Shown here: one piece after another, positions 53,288-63,386 of the stretch
Position numbering within the stretch: the stretch's first letter is position 1
How the letters are laid out: the number at the start of each line of letters is the position of its first letter
Notes under the pieces: model-generated
Database searches by the model: none
What the model was told of the DNA's origin: nothing
The model's input: only the letters and a program-made list of their open reading frames with translations
Assembly: GCA_003428585.1 (NCBI GenBank)
Contig: QVQC01000049.1
Coordinates: 1-63,497 of the forward strand
From: Nioella halotolerans
Lineage (GTDB): Bacteria > Pseudomonadota > Alphaproteobacteria > Rhodobacterales > Rhodobacteraceae
DNA length: 63,497 nt
Reading direction: 5' to 3'
Program-made: the position numbers and the translations under genes

Positions 53288-54418
53288 TCAGCCCATGGCC
53301 GCGTCGAGCGCCGTCTCCAGCCGCGTCACGGTCGCATCCACATCGTAGAGCTTGTCGAGCCCGAAAAGGCCGATCCGGAAGGTCGAGAAGCCCTGCGGCT
53401 CATCCACTTGCAAGGGCACGCCGGCGGCGATCTGCACGCCATTGGCCGCGAATTTCGCGCCGGACCTGACGCCCGGATCGTCGGTGTAGCTGACCACCAC
53501 GCCCGGCGCGCCGTAGCCCTCCGCCGCCACCGACCGGATGCCACGCGCCGCCAGAAGCGCGCGCACCTTTCCGCCGAGATCCCATTGCGCGGCGCATACC
53601 CGATCCGTGCCCCAATCCAGCGTCTCGGCCATGGTGTCGCAAAACGCGGCCAGCCCGTCGGTCGGCATGGTCGCGTGATAGGCATGGCCACCGCCCTCGT
53701 AGGCCGCCATGATCGACCGCCATTTCGCGAGGTCCATGGCGAAACTGTCGCTACGCGTTTCCTCCATCCGCGCAAGCGCCCGCTGCGACAGCATCACCAA
53801 CCCGGCGCAGGGCATGGACGACCAGCCCTTCTGCGGCGCCGAGATCAAAACGTCCACCCCGGTCGCGGCCATGTCCACCCAGGCACAGCCCGACGCGATG
53901 CAGTCGAGCACCATGAGCGCGCCCACCTCGTGCGCCGCCCCGGCGAGGGCCGCGATGTAATCGTCTGGCAGGATGATGCCGGCCGAGGTTTCCACATGCG
54001 GGGCGAAAACCACGGCAGGCCGTTCGGCGTGGATGCGCGTCACGACCTCCTCGACCGGCGGGGGGGCGAACGGTGCCGTTGCCTCGTTGCCGACCTGCCG
54101 CGCCTTCATCACGACGCTTTCCGACGTGATCCCCCCGGCCTCGACGATCTGGGACCAGCGGAAGGAGAACCAGCCGTTGCGCACCACCAGCACCTTCTCG
54201 CCACAAGCGAATTGCCGCGCCACGGCCTCCATCGCGAAGGTGCCGCCGCCGGGCACGATCGCCGTGGCATCGGCACCGTAGACCTGCCGCAGCCCGGCAT
54301 CGATGTCGCGCATCACCTGCCCGAACCGCGCCGACATGTGGTTGAGCGAGCGGTCGGTAAAGACCACCGAGAATTCCAGCAACCCGTCGGGGTCGACAGT
54401 TTCAAGCAATGCGGACAT
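53288..54418 (-). CDS. Class V aminotransferase
   Basis: A 376-residue PLP enzyme of the alanine/serine-glyoxylate aminotransferase type. Visible are IVPGGGTFAMEAVARQF, LMVLDCIASGCAWVDM (Asp for the ring) and SAPQKGWSSMPCAGLVMLS, with the PLP-binding Lys in PQKGWSS. ISAPQKGW and FSTFRIGLFGLDKLYDV near the end are typical of this class. The amino donor and acceptor are unknown. The ATG at 54418 is preceded by GAGGGAGGG; an open frame runs upstream to 54559 but without homology. The gene is flanked by two inverted copies of a 22-bp repeat. Confidence 0.83.
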   Translation of the reverse strand: MSALLETVDPDGLLEFSVVFTDRSLNHMSARFGQVMRDIDAGLRQVYGADATAIVPGGGTFAMEAVARQFACGEKVLVVRNGWFSFRWSQIVEAGGITSESVVMKARQVGNEATAPFAPPPVEEVVTRIHAERPAVVFAPHVETSAGIILPDDYIAALAGAAHEVGALMVLDCIASGCAWVDMAATGVDVLISAPQKGWSSMPCAGLVMLSQRALARMEETRSDSFAMDLAKWRSIMAAYEGGGHAYHATMPTDGLAAFCDTMAETLDWGTDRVCAAQWDLGGKVRALLAARGIRSVAAEGYGAPGVVVSYTDDPGVRSGAKFAANGVQIAAGVPLQVDEPQGFSTFRIGLFGLDKLYDVDATVTRLETALDAAMG

Positions 54419-54445
54419 CAGGCCCTCCCTCTTGCAACATCCTGC

Positions 54446-54467
54446 TTTCTTCTTGGTCCAAATACTC
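54446..54467 (-). repeat. Short intergenic repeat, copy 2 (inverted)
   Basis: Read on the minus strand this is GAGTATTTGGACCAAGAAGAAA. It lies 28 bases before the start of the class V aminotransferase gene, in opposite orientation to the copy at 53260-53281. The conserved core is GAGTATTTG-N2-CCAAGAAGAA. Confidence 0.7.
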
Positions 54468-54565
54468 ATATTCCGACGCAAGACGCCAGTGCCGACCTCC
54501 GGCACGGGTGCGCGCCCCGGCGGGATGGCGGGTGGGGCGAGGCCGCAGGCGCGCGTCACCCGCCA

Positions 54566-55024
54566 TCACCCCAACGGGCCGGGGCGGCGTTCCTCCGACA
54601 GCAGCACGTTGGCCTCCACCGATCCCACGCCGGGCAGGGTCATGATCCGCCGCCGCAGAACCCGCTCGAAATCGGACAGGTCGCGCGCGACCACCCTCAG
54701 CCGGTAGTCGTAAAGCCCCAGCACGTGCTGCACTGTCTGCACCTCCGGGATCGCGGTCACCGCGCGCTCGAAATCCTCAAGGCTCACCCGCCCCTTGGTG
54801 GCCAGTTTCACGCCAAGGAAGACCGTCACCCCGAAGCCCAGCTTTTCCGCGTCAAGCTCCAGCCGCCGCCCGAGGATGACCCCCGCCGCCTCCAGCCGCC
54901 GGATGCGCCGCCATGTCGCGGGCTGTGACAGGCCCAGACGGCGGCCGAGTGTCGCGCTCTTGACCGTGGCATCGGCCTGCAGGGCCCGCAGGATGGCGCG
55001 GTCGGTGTCGTCGAGCTCGATCAT
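54566..55024 (-). CDS. Lrp/AsnC-family regulator (second of a pair)
   Basis: A 152-residue Lrp/AsnC protein: an N-terminal helix-turn-helix (LDDTDRAILRALQADATVKSATLGRRLGLSQPATWRRIRRLEAAGVILGR) and a C-terminal RAM ligand domain (VTAIPEVQTVQHVLGLYDYRLRVVARDLSDFERVLRRRIMTLPGVGSVEANVLLSEE). It overlaps the first Lrp gene by four bases (ATGA) and ends 147 bp before the class V aminotransferase. Amino acids are the likely ligands. Confidence 0.9.
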   Translation of the reverse strand: MIELDDTDRAILRALQADATVKSATLGRRLGLSQPATWRRIRRLEAAGVILGRRLELDAEKLGFGVTVFLGVKLATKGRVSLEDFERAVTAIPEVQTVQHVLGLYDYRLRVVARDLSDFERVLRRRIMTLPGVGSVEANVLLSEERRPGPLG

Positions 55025-55476
55025 AGCGGCAGGGTCTCGGCATCCTTGATCGTGGCAACGTGCATCAGCGCCTCGATATCGGCGATATGCGGCAGGGCGA
55101 GGATCCGCTCGCGGTAGACCTCCTGGTAATGCGCCATGTCGCGCGCCAGCACCGACAGCCGCGTGTCGACGCGACCAAGGAAGGTCTGGATGTCCTGCAC
55201 TTCCGGGATATCGCGGGCGGCGGCGAGGAAGGCGTCGAAAGCGCGGTCCTGCGTTTTGTCGAGGGTGATGCGCAAGCTCACCTCAACCGTGTAGCCAAGT
55301 GCGTTCCAGTCGATCACCGCCCGCGTGGCGCGGATCACGCCCGCAGCCTGCAACCGGTCGAGCCGCTTGTAACAGGTGGCCGGCGCCAGCCCCACGGCCT
55401 CGGCCAGATCGGCGACCGGCATCCCCGGGTCGGCCTGCAGGCGGCGCAAAAGCCGCCGGTCGGTGTCTGTCAGCAT
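55021..55476 (-). CDS. Lrp/AsnC-family regulator (first of a pair)
   Basis: A 151-residue Lrp/AsnC protein with helix-turn-helix LTDTDRRLLRRLQADPGMPVADLAEAVGLAPATCYKRLDRLQAAGVIRATRAVID and a RAM domain (ARDIPEVQDIQTFLGRVDTRLSVLARDMAHYQEVYRERILALPHIADIEALMHVATIKD). It is divergent from ilvC across an A/T-rich region and translationally coupled to a second Lrp. Two Lrp paralogues in tandem could form heteromers or answer different amino acids; regulation of ilvC and of themselves is inferred from position. Confidence 0.9.
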   Translation of the reverse strand: MLTDTDRRLLRRLQADPGMPVADLAEAVGLAPATCYKRLDRLQAAGVIRATRAVIDWNALGYTVEVSLRITLDKTQDRAFDAFLAAARDIPEVQDIQTFLGRVDTRLSVLARDMAHYQEVYRERILALPHIADIEALMHVATIKDAETLPL

Positions 55477-56638
<1,162 letters not shown>

Positions 56639-56666
56639 CGTATTTCCCTGACAGGAGCGCGCGACG

Positions 56667-56706
56667 GGGCGCGGGGCGGGAAACCGCCTCGCGCCCTTCT
56701 TCTTTC
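56667..56706 (+). terminator. Rho-independent terminator after ilvC
   Basis: A 13-bp GC-rich stem (56667-56679 with 56684-56696, one wobble) closed by a GAAA tetraloop and followed by TTCTTCTTT. It begins 28 bases after the ilvC stop and separates ilvC from the ThDP enzyme gene, which therefore probably has its own promoter. Confidence 0.87.
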
Positions 56707-56825
56707 GGCCGGTGCGAAAACCGGGGGGCTTCGGGCCGTTTCCGGTTCGACACTCCCGGCGGATCTGCTTGTGCCCCGGCGCGCGCTCTGGGACAGTCGC
56801 GCCGGAACCAAACGGAGCACGCGAC

Positions 56826-58445
56826 ATGACCGACATCACCGGCATCACCACCGGGGTCTACCTGACCCGGCTTCTGGCGCTTTACGGGGTTGATACCGTC
56901 TTTGGCATTCCCGGCGTGCACACGGTGGAGCTTTATCGCGGCCTGCCCGGCACCGGCATCCGGCACGTCACGCCGCGCCATGAACAGGGCGCGGGCTTCA
57001 TGGCCGATGGGTATGCGCGGGTGACGGGCCGGCCCGGTGTCTGTTTCATCATCTCGGGCCCCGGCATGACCAATATCGCCACCGCCATGGGGCAGGCCCG
57101 TGGCGAGTCGATCCCGATGCTGGTGATCTCGTCGGTGAATGCCCATGGCCGCATGGGCAGCGGCGCGGGCTGGCTGCACGAATTGCCCAACCAGCAGGCA
57201 CTGGCCGCGGGGGTTTCGGCCTTCAGCCGCACAATCCACCGGCCAGAGGACCTTGCCCCGGCGCTGGCCGAGGCCTTCGCGCTGTTCGAGGGCGCCCGCC
57301 CGCGGCCCGTTCATATCGAGATTCCCCTCGATGTCATGACCGCCCGCGCCGATCACCTGCCGCTGCCCAAGGCCCCGATGCGGCTGGCGCCGCCCGCCCC
57401 TGCCCCGGACGCGCTGGACCGCGCGGCAGACGCCTTGCGCGCGGCCGAGGCGCCGGTGATCCTTGCCGGTGGCGGCGCAAGGCGCGCCGTCGGGATGCGT
57501 GCGCTGGCCGAGGCACTGGACGCGCCGGTGGTGATGACGGCGAATGCGCGCGGGCTGCTGGCGCCGGGCCACCCGCTTGGCGTCTCGCTATCCGCCTCGC
57601 AGGCCGAAACGCGGCAACTCGTGGCCTCGGCGGACGTGGTGCTGGCGCTTGGCACCGAGCTGGGGCCGACCGACTACGACATGTACGAAGATGGCGGCTT
57701 TGCCATTCCCGGCCGGCTGATCCGGGTGGATATGGACCCGATGCAACTGGCCCGCAGCGCGGCGCCCGAGATCGGCATCGTCGGCGACGCGGCGGCAGCG
57801 GTCGATGGCCTGCTGGAGCGGGTGGCGCCGGGGGCCGCAAAGGACGGCGCGGCGCGGACGGCGGCGGCGAACCTTGGCCGCAGGACGCTGGACAAGGCGA
57901 TGCGCGGTGACCTCGCCCTGCTTGACACCATCCGCGACGCTCTGGCCGGCGCGATCCTGCTGGGCGACAGCACGCAGGCCGCCTATGCCGGCAACCTCGG
58001 CCATGAGGCAGCACGCCCCGGCAGCTACCACAGTTCGACCACCGGGTTCGGCACGCTCGGCTACGCCCTGCCCGCCGCGATCGGTGCGGCGCTGGTGCAT
58101 GACGGGCCGGTGGTTGCACTGGTCGGCGATGGAGGATTCCAGTTCACGGCGCCGGAAATGGCAAGCGCGGTGGAGGCGGAAACGCCGGTTATCGTGCTGC
58201 TTTACGACAATGCAGGTTATGGCGAGATCAAGCACTTCATGCAGGGCGCCGGCGTCGCCACCATCGGCGTCGACCTGCACACCCCCGACTTGTGCGCGCA
58301 GGCCGAGGCGAGCGGCTGGCGCGTGGCGCAGGCCGACGACCCCGAGGCGCTGCCGGGTCTTTTGCGAGACGCCGCCGGGGCGACGCGCCCAACGCTGATC
58401 CGTTACACCGACACCCTGCGCGAGGCGTTTCAGGCGCGGCTATGA
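56826..58445 (+). CDS. ThDP-dependent decarboxylase, AruI-like (5-guanidino-2-oxopentanoate decarboxylase)
   Basis: A 539-residue thiamine diphosphate enzyme of the acetolactate-synthase fold: N-terminal Pyr domain with FGIPGVHTVELYRGLPG and RHEQGAGFMADGYARVTGRPG (catalytic Glu), a middle domain, and a C-terminal PP domain with VALVGDGGFQFTAPEMASAVEAE and LLYDNAGYGEI (magnesium-ThDP motif GDG...N). The sequence VHTVELYRGL, LHELPNQ and the overall pattern fit AruI, which decarboxylates the 2-oxo acid from arginine in the transaminase pathway. Acetolactate synthase itself is less likely, since these motifs differ from IlvB. The gene is downstream of ilvC but separated by a terminator. Confidence 0.72.
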   Translation: MTDITGITTGVYLTRLLALYGVDTVFGIPGVHTVELYRGLPGTGIRHVTPRHEQGAGFMADGYARVTGRPGVCFIISGPGMTNIATAMGQARGESIPMLVISSVNAHGRMGSGAGWLHELPNQQALAAGVSAFSRTIHRPEDLAPALAEAFALFEGARPRPVHIEIPLDVMTARADHLPLPKAPMRLAPPAPAPDALDRAADALRAAEAPVILAGGGARRAVGMRALAEALDAPVVMTANARGLLAPGHPLGVSLSASQAETRQLVASADVVLALGTELGPTDYDMYEDGGFAIPGRLIRVDMDPMQLARSAAPEIGIVGDAAAAVDGLLERVAPGAAKDGAARTAAANLGRRTLDKAMRGDLALLDTIRDALAGAILLGDSTQAAYAGNLGHEAARPGSYHSSTTGFGTLGYALPAAIGAALVHDGPVVALVGDGGFQFTAPEMASAVEAETPVIVLLYDNAGYGEIKHFMQGAGVATIGVDLHTPDLCAQAEASGWRVAQADDPEALPGLLRDAAGATRPTLIRYTDTLREAFQARL

Positions 58446-59374
58446 TCGCGCCCGTGCGGTGCCGTCCAGTCGATGACGGGGCCGGCGGGGACGATGCCAA
58501 GCGGGTTGCGCAGCTCCGACTGGGAAAAATAGCCCTGCTTGTAGATGTCGAAGGCGACCGTGTCCGCGACGCCGGGCATGGCATAAATCTCGCGCGCATA
58601 GGCCCAGAGGTTGGGGTAATCCATCAGCCGGCGGATGTTGCACTTGAACGCGTAGTGATAGGCCACGTCGAAGCGTGCCAGCGTCGGGAAGAGGCGGATA
58701 TCGGCCTCGGTGAAGGTGTCGCCCATCAGGTAGCGGTTGGCGGCGAGGTGGTCCTCGATCTTGTCGAGCGCGGCAAAGACCTGCGCCACCGCCGCGTCAT
58801 AGGCGGCCTGGCTGCGGGCAAACCCGGCGCGGTAGACCCCGTTGTTCACGTCGGCATAAATGCGCGCGTTCCACGCGTCGATGCCCTCCCGCAAGGGGGC
58901 CGGCGCGAAATCGGGGCCGGGAAAGGCATCGTTCAGCATCCGCACGATATCGGCGCTTTCGTTCGACACCGGCTGTTCGGTTTCGCGGTCCCAAAAAAGC
59001 GGCACGGTGATGCGGCCCGTATAGGGCGGCGCGGCGCGGGCGTAGACCGCGTGCAGCGCGCCGACGCCCAGTTCGGGGTCGCTATAGGGGCCGTCCGCGT
59101 CGTGGACCCAGCCCTGATCGGTGCGGCGCGGGCGGGCATAGGCAACGCTGATCGTGTCCTGAAGCCCCTTCAACGCCCGCATGAGCAGCGCCCGGTGCGC
59201 CCAAGGGCAGTTCCATGCCGCGTAGAGGTGGTAGCGTCCGGCGTCTGGCGCGAACGGCCCTTGGGGCGTGATCCAGTGGCGGATCGTGGCCTTGGCACGC
59301 TGAAACCGGCCCTCGGCATCGGTGTCCGGGGCGGGGTCTTCGGCATGGTAGGCGCCGTCGATCATAAGGCCCAT
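58430..59374 (-). CDS. yqjG: Glutathionyl-hydroquinone reductase (YqjG/ECM4-type)
   Basis: A 314-residue Xi-class glutathione transferase. The active-site Cys is in [19 protein letters not shown]. The C-terminal helical domain has [52 protein letters not shown] and [18 protein letters not shown], all usual for the family. It reduces glutathionyl-hydroquinones to hydroquinones using glutathione. Its 3' end overlaps the convergent ThDP gene by 16 bases. Confidence 0.9.
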   Translation of the reverse strand: MGLMIDGAYHAEDPAPDTDAEGRFQRAKATIRHWITPQGPFAPDAGRYHLYAAWNCPWAHRALLMRALKGLQDTISVAYARPRRTDQGWVHDADGPYSDPELGVGALHAVYARAAPPYTGRITVPLFWDRETEQPVSNESADIVRMLNDAFPGPDFAPAPLREGIDAWNARIYADVNNGVYRAGFARSQAAYDAAVAQVFAALDKIEDHLAANRYLMGDTFTEADIRLFPTLARFDVAYHYAFKCNIRRLMDYPNLWAYAREIYAMPGVADTVAFDIYKQGYFSQSELRNPLGIVPAGPVIDWTAPHGRDHSRA

Positions 59375-59601
59375 GGGCGGCCTCCTTTTCCTGTGTCAGG
59401 CTGGGAGCGGCGCGTACGGCCCGGCCGGCGACTCGTGCCTGCCGATGTGACCCGTTGTCGGGCCCCGGGGCAACCCGCCCGATGGCCCCGCACCCGCGGC
59501 GCCGCGCGCATGACCAAGCGTCAGCCTTTCCAAGGCCGGTGACAATCGCGCCGCGAACACCTACCTTGCGACCAATCCAAGCACACTCGGCGAGGTCAGC
59601 C

Positions 59602-60063
59602 ATGCGATTTTCCGTGAACGGCACAGAACGCGAGGTGGATGTCGAACCCGACATGCCACTGTTGTGGGTTCTGCGCGACGAGCTTGGGATCACCAGCGTC
59701 AAATACGGCTGCGGCATCGCCCAATGCGGCGCCTGCACGGTGCATGTGGACGGCATCGCCACGCGGTCCTGCCAATTGCCCGCCGACACGGTGGAGGGCG
59801 CCGAGATCACCACGCTGGAAGGGCTTGCGCCGGGCGACACGCTGCACGCGGTGCAGGAGGCGTGGATCACCCACCAGGTGGCGCAATGCGGCTATTGCCA
59901 GTCGGGGCAGATGATGCAGGCCGCCGACCTTCTGGCCACCACGCCAGAGCCGACAGATGAAGATATCGACACCGTGATGGGCGGCAACCTGTGCCGCTGC
60001 GGCACCTATCCGCGCATCCGCACCGCGATCCACGACGCCGCCGCGCGGCTGAGGGAGGGCTGA
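59602..60063 (+). CDS. iorA: 2Fe-2S subunit of isoquinoline 1-oxidoreductase-type enzyme
   Basis: A 153-residue iron-sulfur subunit of the xanthine-oxidase family. The first 2Fe-2S cluster is in [24 protein letters not shown] and the second in [10 protein letters not shown] with CRCGTYPRI. It passes electrons from the molybdenum subunit encoded next. The start at 59602 begins [20 protein letters not shown], as in homologues; an upstream frame is not family-like. No signal peptide is present, so it may be carried out with its partner or the complex may be cytosolic. Confidence 0.92.
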   Translation: MRFSVNGTEREVDVEPDMPLLWVLRDELGITSVKYGCGIAQCGACTVHVDGIATRSCQLPADTVEGAEITTLEGLAPGDTLHAVQEAWITHQVAQCGYCQSGQMMQAADLLATTPEPTDEDIDTVMGGNLCRCGTYPRIRTAIHDAAARLREG

Positions 60064-60066
60064 GCC

Positions 60067-62301
60067 ATGGGCAGACTGAAACGGATCGCGCGCCGCACGT
60101 TCCTCGTGGGCGCCGCCGCGCTGGCCGGGGGCGTCGCCTTCGGCGCCTACATGGTGCGCCGTCCGCATGACAACCCGCTGGCCGAGGGGCTGGGGCCGGA
60201 CGAGGTCACTTTCAACCCTTGGATCCTGATCGGGCCGGAGCGGATCACCCTGATCACCCCGCATGTCGATCTGGGACAGGGCACCGCGCATATGCAGGCG
60301 ATGCTGCTGGCCGAGGAGATGGACCTTGACCCCGGCGGCTTCGAGACCGATTTCGGCCCGCCCGCCGCGGCCTACTGGAACACCGCCATGGCCGAGGATG
60401 CCGCGCCCTTCCGGTCCAGCGACGATGGTCTCATGGCGCGCGGCACGCGCACGGCGATGGACGCGGCCTTCAAGGTGCTGGGCATGCAGGTGACGGGCGG
60501 CTCGACCTCCTCCGCAGACAGTTTCGACAAGCTGCGCGCAGCCGGCGCCATGGCGCGCGAAACGCTGAAACTGGCCGCCGCGCAGGAGACCGGCATCGCG
60601 GTCGATCGCCTTTCAACCGGGGGTGGCGCGGTGGTGCTGCCGGATGGCAACCGCCTGCCCTATACCGCGCTTGCCGCGACCGCCGCCACGCTGGAGCCGG
60701 TGACGGATGTTGCCCCGCGGGCGGCGTCGAACTGGCGGCTCATCGGGCAGGAGACAGAGCGGCTGGACATCGTCGCCAAGTCCACCGGGCAGCAGGTCTT
60801 TGGCATCGACGTGACGGTTGAGGGCATGGTGCATGCCGCCGTGCGGGTAAACCCGCGCCGTGGCGGGCTGAACGGTTACGACGCGAGCGAAGCTGAGGCG
60901 ATGCGCGGCGTGCAGGGTATTGTCGAGGTAACGGACGGCGTCGCCGCCATTGCCGACAACACGTGGCGCGCTTTCGAGGCGGTGAACGCGGTGGAGTGCA
61001 ACTGGGCCGCCGGCCCCTACCCGGAGGAACAGGCCGACCATTGGGCGGCGGTGGCGGCAAGCTTCACCGAAGAGCGGCTGGACAAGGAATGGCGCCATGA
61101 CGGCGACGTGCCCGCGGCTCTGTCGGGCGAGGCGATCGAGGCGGAATATCGCGCGCCCTACCTGGCCCACCAGCCGCTGGAGCCCCTGAACGCCATCGTG
61201 CGCATCACCGAAGGCGGCGTCGAGGTCTGGACCGGCCACCAGATGCCGCGATTCCTGCAACAGGTCGTCGCCGGCGTCACCGGGCATGAACCGGAGCAGG
61301 TCATGCTGCACAACCAGTATACCGGCGGCAGTTTCGGCCACCGGCTGGAACTGGCGCATGTGCGGCTGGCCACCGAGATCGCCGACCAGATGCGCGGCAC
61401 ACCGGTCAAGCTGACCTTCCAGCGGGAAGAGGATTTCGCCCACGATTTCCCCCGCCAGATCAGCATGGCACGTGCGCGCGGCGCGGTGTCGGAAGGCCGG
61501 ATCGCGGCCGCCGATATCCAGATTGCCAGCGTTTCGGCGGTGCGCAGCCAGATGGGCCGTATCGGGCAGGACGTTCCCGGCCCCGACTCTCAGATCCCGG
61601 CCGGCGTGTGGAACGCGCCCTACGCAATCCCGAATTACCGGGTGCGCGCCTACGCGGTGCCGGAACTGGCGCCGACCTCAAGCTGGCGCTCGGTCGGGGC
61701 GTCGTCGGCCGGGTTCTTCGGCGAAAGCTTCCTTGACGAGCTGATCCATGCCGCCGGCGCCGACCCGATTGAGGAACGGCTGCGGCTTGCCTCCGACCCG
61801 CGGGCGGGGGCGGTGCTGGAAGCGGTGGCCGAGATGTCGGGCTGGGGCCGCGCCCTGCCGGAAGGGCGCGGGCTGGGCGTTGCCATGGTCGAAAGTTTCG
61901 GCGTGCCCACGGCGGAGGTGATCGAGGTCGAGGCGACCGATCGCGGCATCCGCATCCACGATGTCTGGGTCGCGGCAGAGGTGGGCACGCTGCTCGACCC
62001 CGTCAATTTCGAGAACCAGGTGCAGGGCGGCGTGATCTGGGGCCTTGGCCACGCGATCAACTGCGAGATCACCTATGCGGGCGGCATCGCCGAGCAATCC
62101 AATTACGACAGCCATGACGGCATGCGGATCTGGCAGGCGCCGCGCATCGCGGTGCGCGCGGTGGAACTGGGCGGCCCGGTGCGCGGCATCGGGGAGCCGC
62201 CGGTGCCCCCCGCGGCCCCGGCCCTGGCGAACGCGATCTTCGCCGCGACCGGGCAGCGCCTGCGCGAGATGCCCTTCGTCCGGGCGATGGACTTCGCCTG
62301 A
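60067..62301 (+). CDS. iorB: Molybdopterin subunit of isoquinoline 1-oxidoreductase-type enzyme
   Basis: A 744-residue xanthine-dehydrogenase-family protein in the IorB-like subgroup, where the two aldehyde-oxidase molybdopterin repeats are merged. The N-terminus (LKRIARRTFLVGAAALAGGVAFGAYMVRR) is a twin-arginine signal or membrane anchor. HVDLGQGTAHMQAMLLAEEMDLD, NQYTGGSFGHRLELAHV, SWRSVGASSAGFFGESFLDEL and GIGEPPVPPAAPALANAIFAATG (catalytic Glu) are the family signatures. The substrate is an N-heterocycle or aldehyde and is not defined. It follows iorA by three bases and probably forms a periplasmic complex with it. Confidence 0.88.
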   Translation: MGRLKRIARRTFLVGAAALAGGVAFGAYMVRRPHDNPLAEGLGPDEVTFNPWILIGPERITLITPHVDLGQGTAHMQAMLLAEEMDLDPGGFETDFGPPAAAYWNTAMAEDAAPFRSSDDGLMARGTRTAMDAAFKVLGMQVTGGSTSSADSFDKLRAAGAMARETLKLAAAQETGIAVDRLSTGGGAVVLPDGNRLPYTALAATAATLEPVTDVAPRAASNWRLIGQETERLDIVAKSTGQQVFGIDVTVEGMVHAAVRVNPRRGGLNGYDASEAEAMRGVQGIVEVTDGVAAIADNTWRAFEAVNAVECNWAAGPYPEEQADHWAAVAASFTEERLDKEWRHDGDVPAALSGEAIEAEYRAPYLAHQPLEPLNAIVRITEGGVEVWTGHQMPRFLQQVVAGVTGHEPEQVMLHNQYTGGSFGHRLELAHVRLATEIADQMRGTPVKLTFQREEDFAHDFPRQISMARARGAVSEGRIAAADIQIASVSAVRSQMGRIGQDVPGPDSQIPAGVWNAPYAIPNYRVRAYAVPELAPTSSWRSVGASSAGFFGESFLDELIHAAGADPIEERLRLASDPRAGAVLEAVAEMSGWGRALPEGRGLGVAMVESFGVPTAEVIEVEATDRGIRIHDVWVAAEVGTLLDPVNFENQVQGGVIWGLGHAINCEITYAGGIAEQSNYDSHDGMRIWQAPRIAVRAVELGGPVRGIGEPPVPPAAPALANAIFAATGQRLREMPFVRAMDFA

Positions 62302-62372
62302 TCCGGCGCGCCGGGGGCATTGACCTTTCCCGCGCGCCGGGGTCATGTGCCGGCGTTCACAGGAGCCCCGGC

Positions 62373-63278
62373 ATGACCCCCGACATTACCCGCGCAAGCT
62401 GGCTCATGGTGCTGGCGCTTGGCCTCACATGGGGCGCGACCTTCATGGTGATCGAGATCGCGCTGACCGGCATCACGCCGTTCTGGCTGGCCGCCGGGCG
62501 GATCGGCTTTGCCGCGATGCTGATGCTGGCGGTCTGGGGCCTGCGCGGCGGGCGGCTGTTCCTGACGGGCGCACGGGACTGGCCGGCGATGGTCTTTGTC
62601 GGCACGTTCAGTTCGGCGGTTCCCTTCATGCTGCTCAGCTGGGGGCAGCAATACGTGACCTCGGGTTTCGCGGGCGTTTCGATGGCCGCCGTGCCGCTCA
62701 TGGTGCTGCCTCTGGCGCATCTTCTGGTCACCGGCGAGCAGATGACGCTGCGCCGGGCGGCCGGGTTCCTCGTCGGTTTCGCGGGCGTGGTCGTGCTGAT
62801 CGGCGGACAGGCCTTCGCCTCGACCGGCGCGGCGATGGAACCCTTGGGGCGCGCCGCCTGCCTTGGCGCGGCGGGCTGCTACGCGGTCAGTTCGGTGGTC
62901 ATGCGCCGGCTGCCGGCGGTGGACCCGATCGGGCTGGCCACCGTTCTCTTGCTGATCGGGGCCGCAGTCGTGCTGCCCGCGGCGTGGATCGTCGAAGGGC
63001 CGCCCCCCGCCGTCAGCGGACAAACGCTTGCGGTTCTGGCGGTGCTGGGGCTGGTGCCGACAGCGGGGGCCAATATCCTGCGGGTGATGGTGATCCGCAC
63101 CGCCGGGCCGACCTTCATGAGCCTTGTTAATTACATCGTGCCGGTCTGGTCGGTGGTGCTGGGGGCGCTGGTCTTGTCCGAAGCACTGCCGCCCGCCCTG
63201 CTGGGCGCCCTGGCGCTGATCCTTGCGGGCGTGTTGCTGAGCCAGTGGGGCGCGCTGAAGCGGCTGTTCACCGGGTAG
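62373..63278 (+). CDS. EamA/DMT-family transporter
   Basis: A 301-residue protein with ten predicted helices in two EamA repeats (about residues 8-140 and 150-295). GLTWGATFMVIEIALTGITPFWLAAGRIGFAAMLML and GAAGCYAVSSVVMRRLPAVDPIGLA are the repeat starts. This drug/metabolite transporter family exports amino acids or other small metabolites; the substrate is unknown. A perfect inverted repeat, GATCCTCT-C-AGAGGATC, lies at 63310-63326, shortly after the stop, without a T-run. Confidence 0.92.
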   Translation: MTPDITRASWLMVLALGLTWGATFMVIEIALTGITPFWLAAGRIGFAAMLMLAVWGLRGGRLFLTGARDWPAMVFVGTFSSAVPFMLLSWGQQYVTSGFAGVSMAAVPLMVLPLAHLLVTGEQMTLRRAAGFLVGFAGVVVLIGGQAFASTGAAMEPLGRAACLGAAGCYAVSSVVMRRLPAVDPIGLATVLLLIGAAVVLPAAWIVEGPPPAVSGQTLAVLAVLGLVPTAGANILRVMVIRTAGPTFMSLVNYIVPVWSVVLGALVLSEALPPALLGALALILAGVLLSQWGALKRLFTG

Positions 63279-63386
63279 ACGCGGTGCCCACGGACTGGTG
63301 TGGCTCGGGGATCCTCTCAGAGGATCGGTGCGAAGCCGCGCAGCGTCGGGCCGTGGCGCGGCGATCCCAGGCCGGTGCTTAGCGAT

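Noticed and set aside
63310..63326. Perfect inverted repeat GATCCTCT-C-AGAGGATC as a terminator
   Set aside because: The loop is too tight and no T-run follows; it is noted with the transporter gene only.
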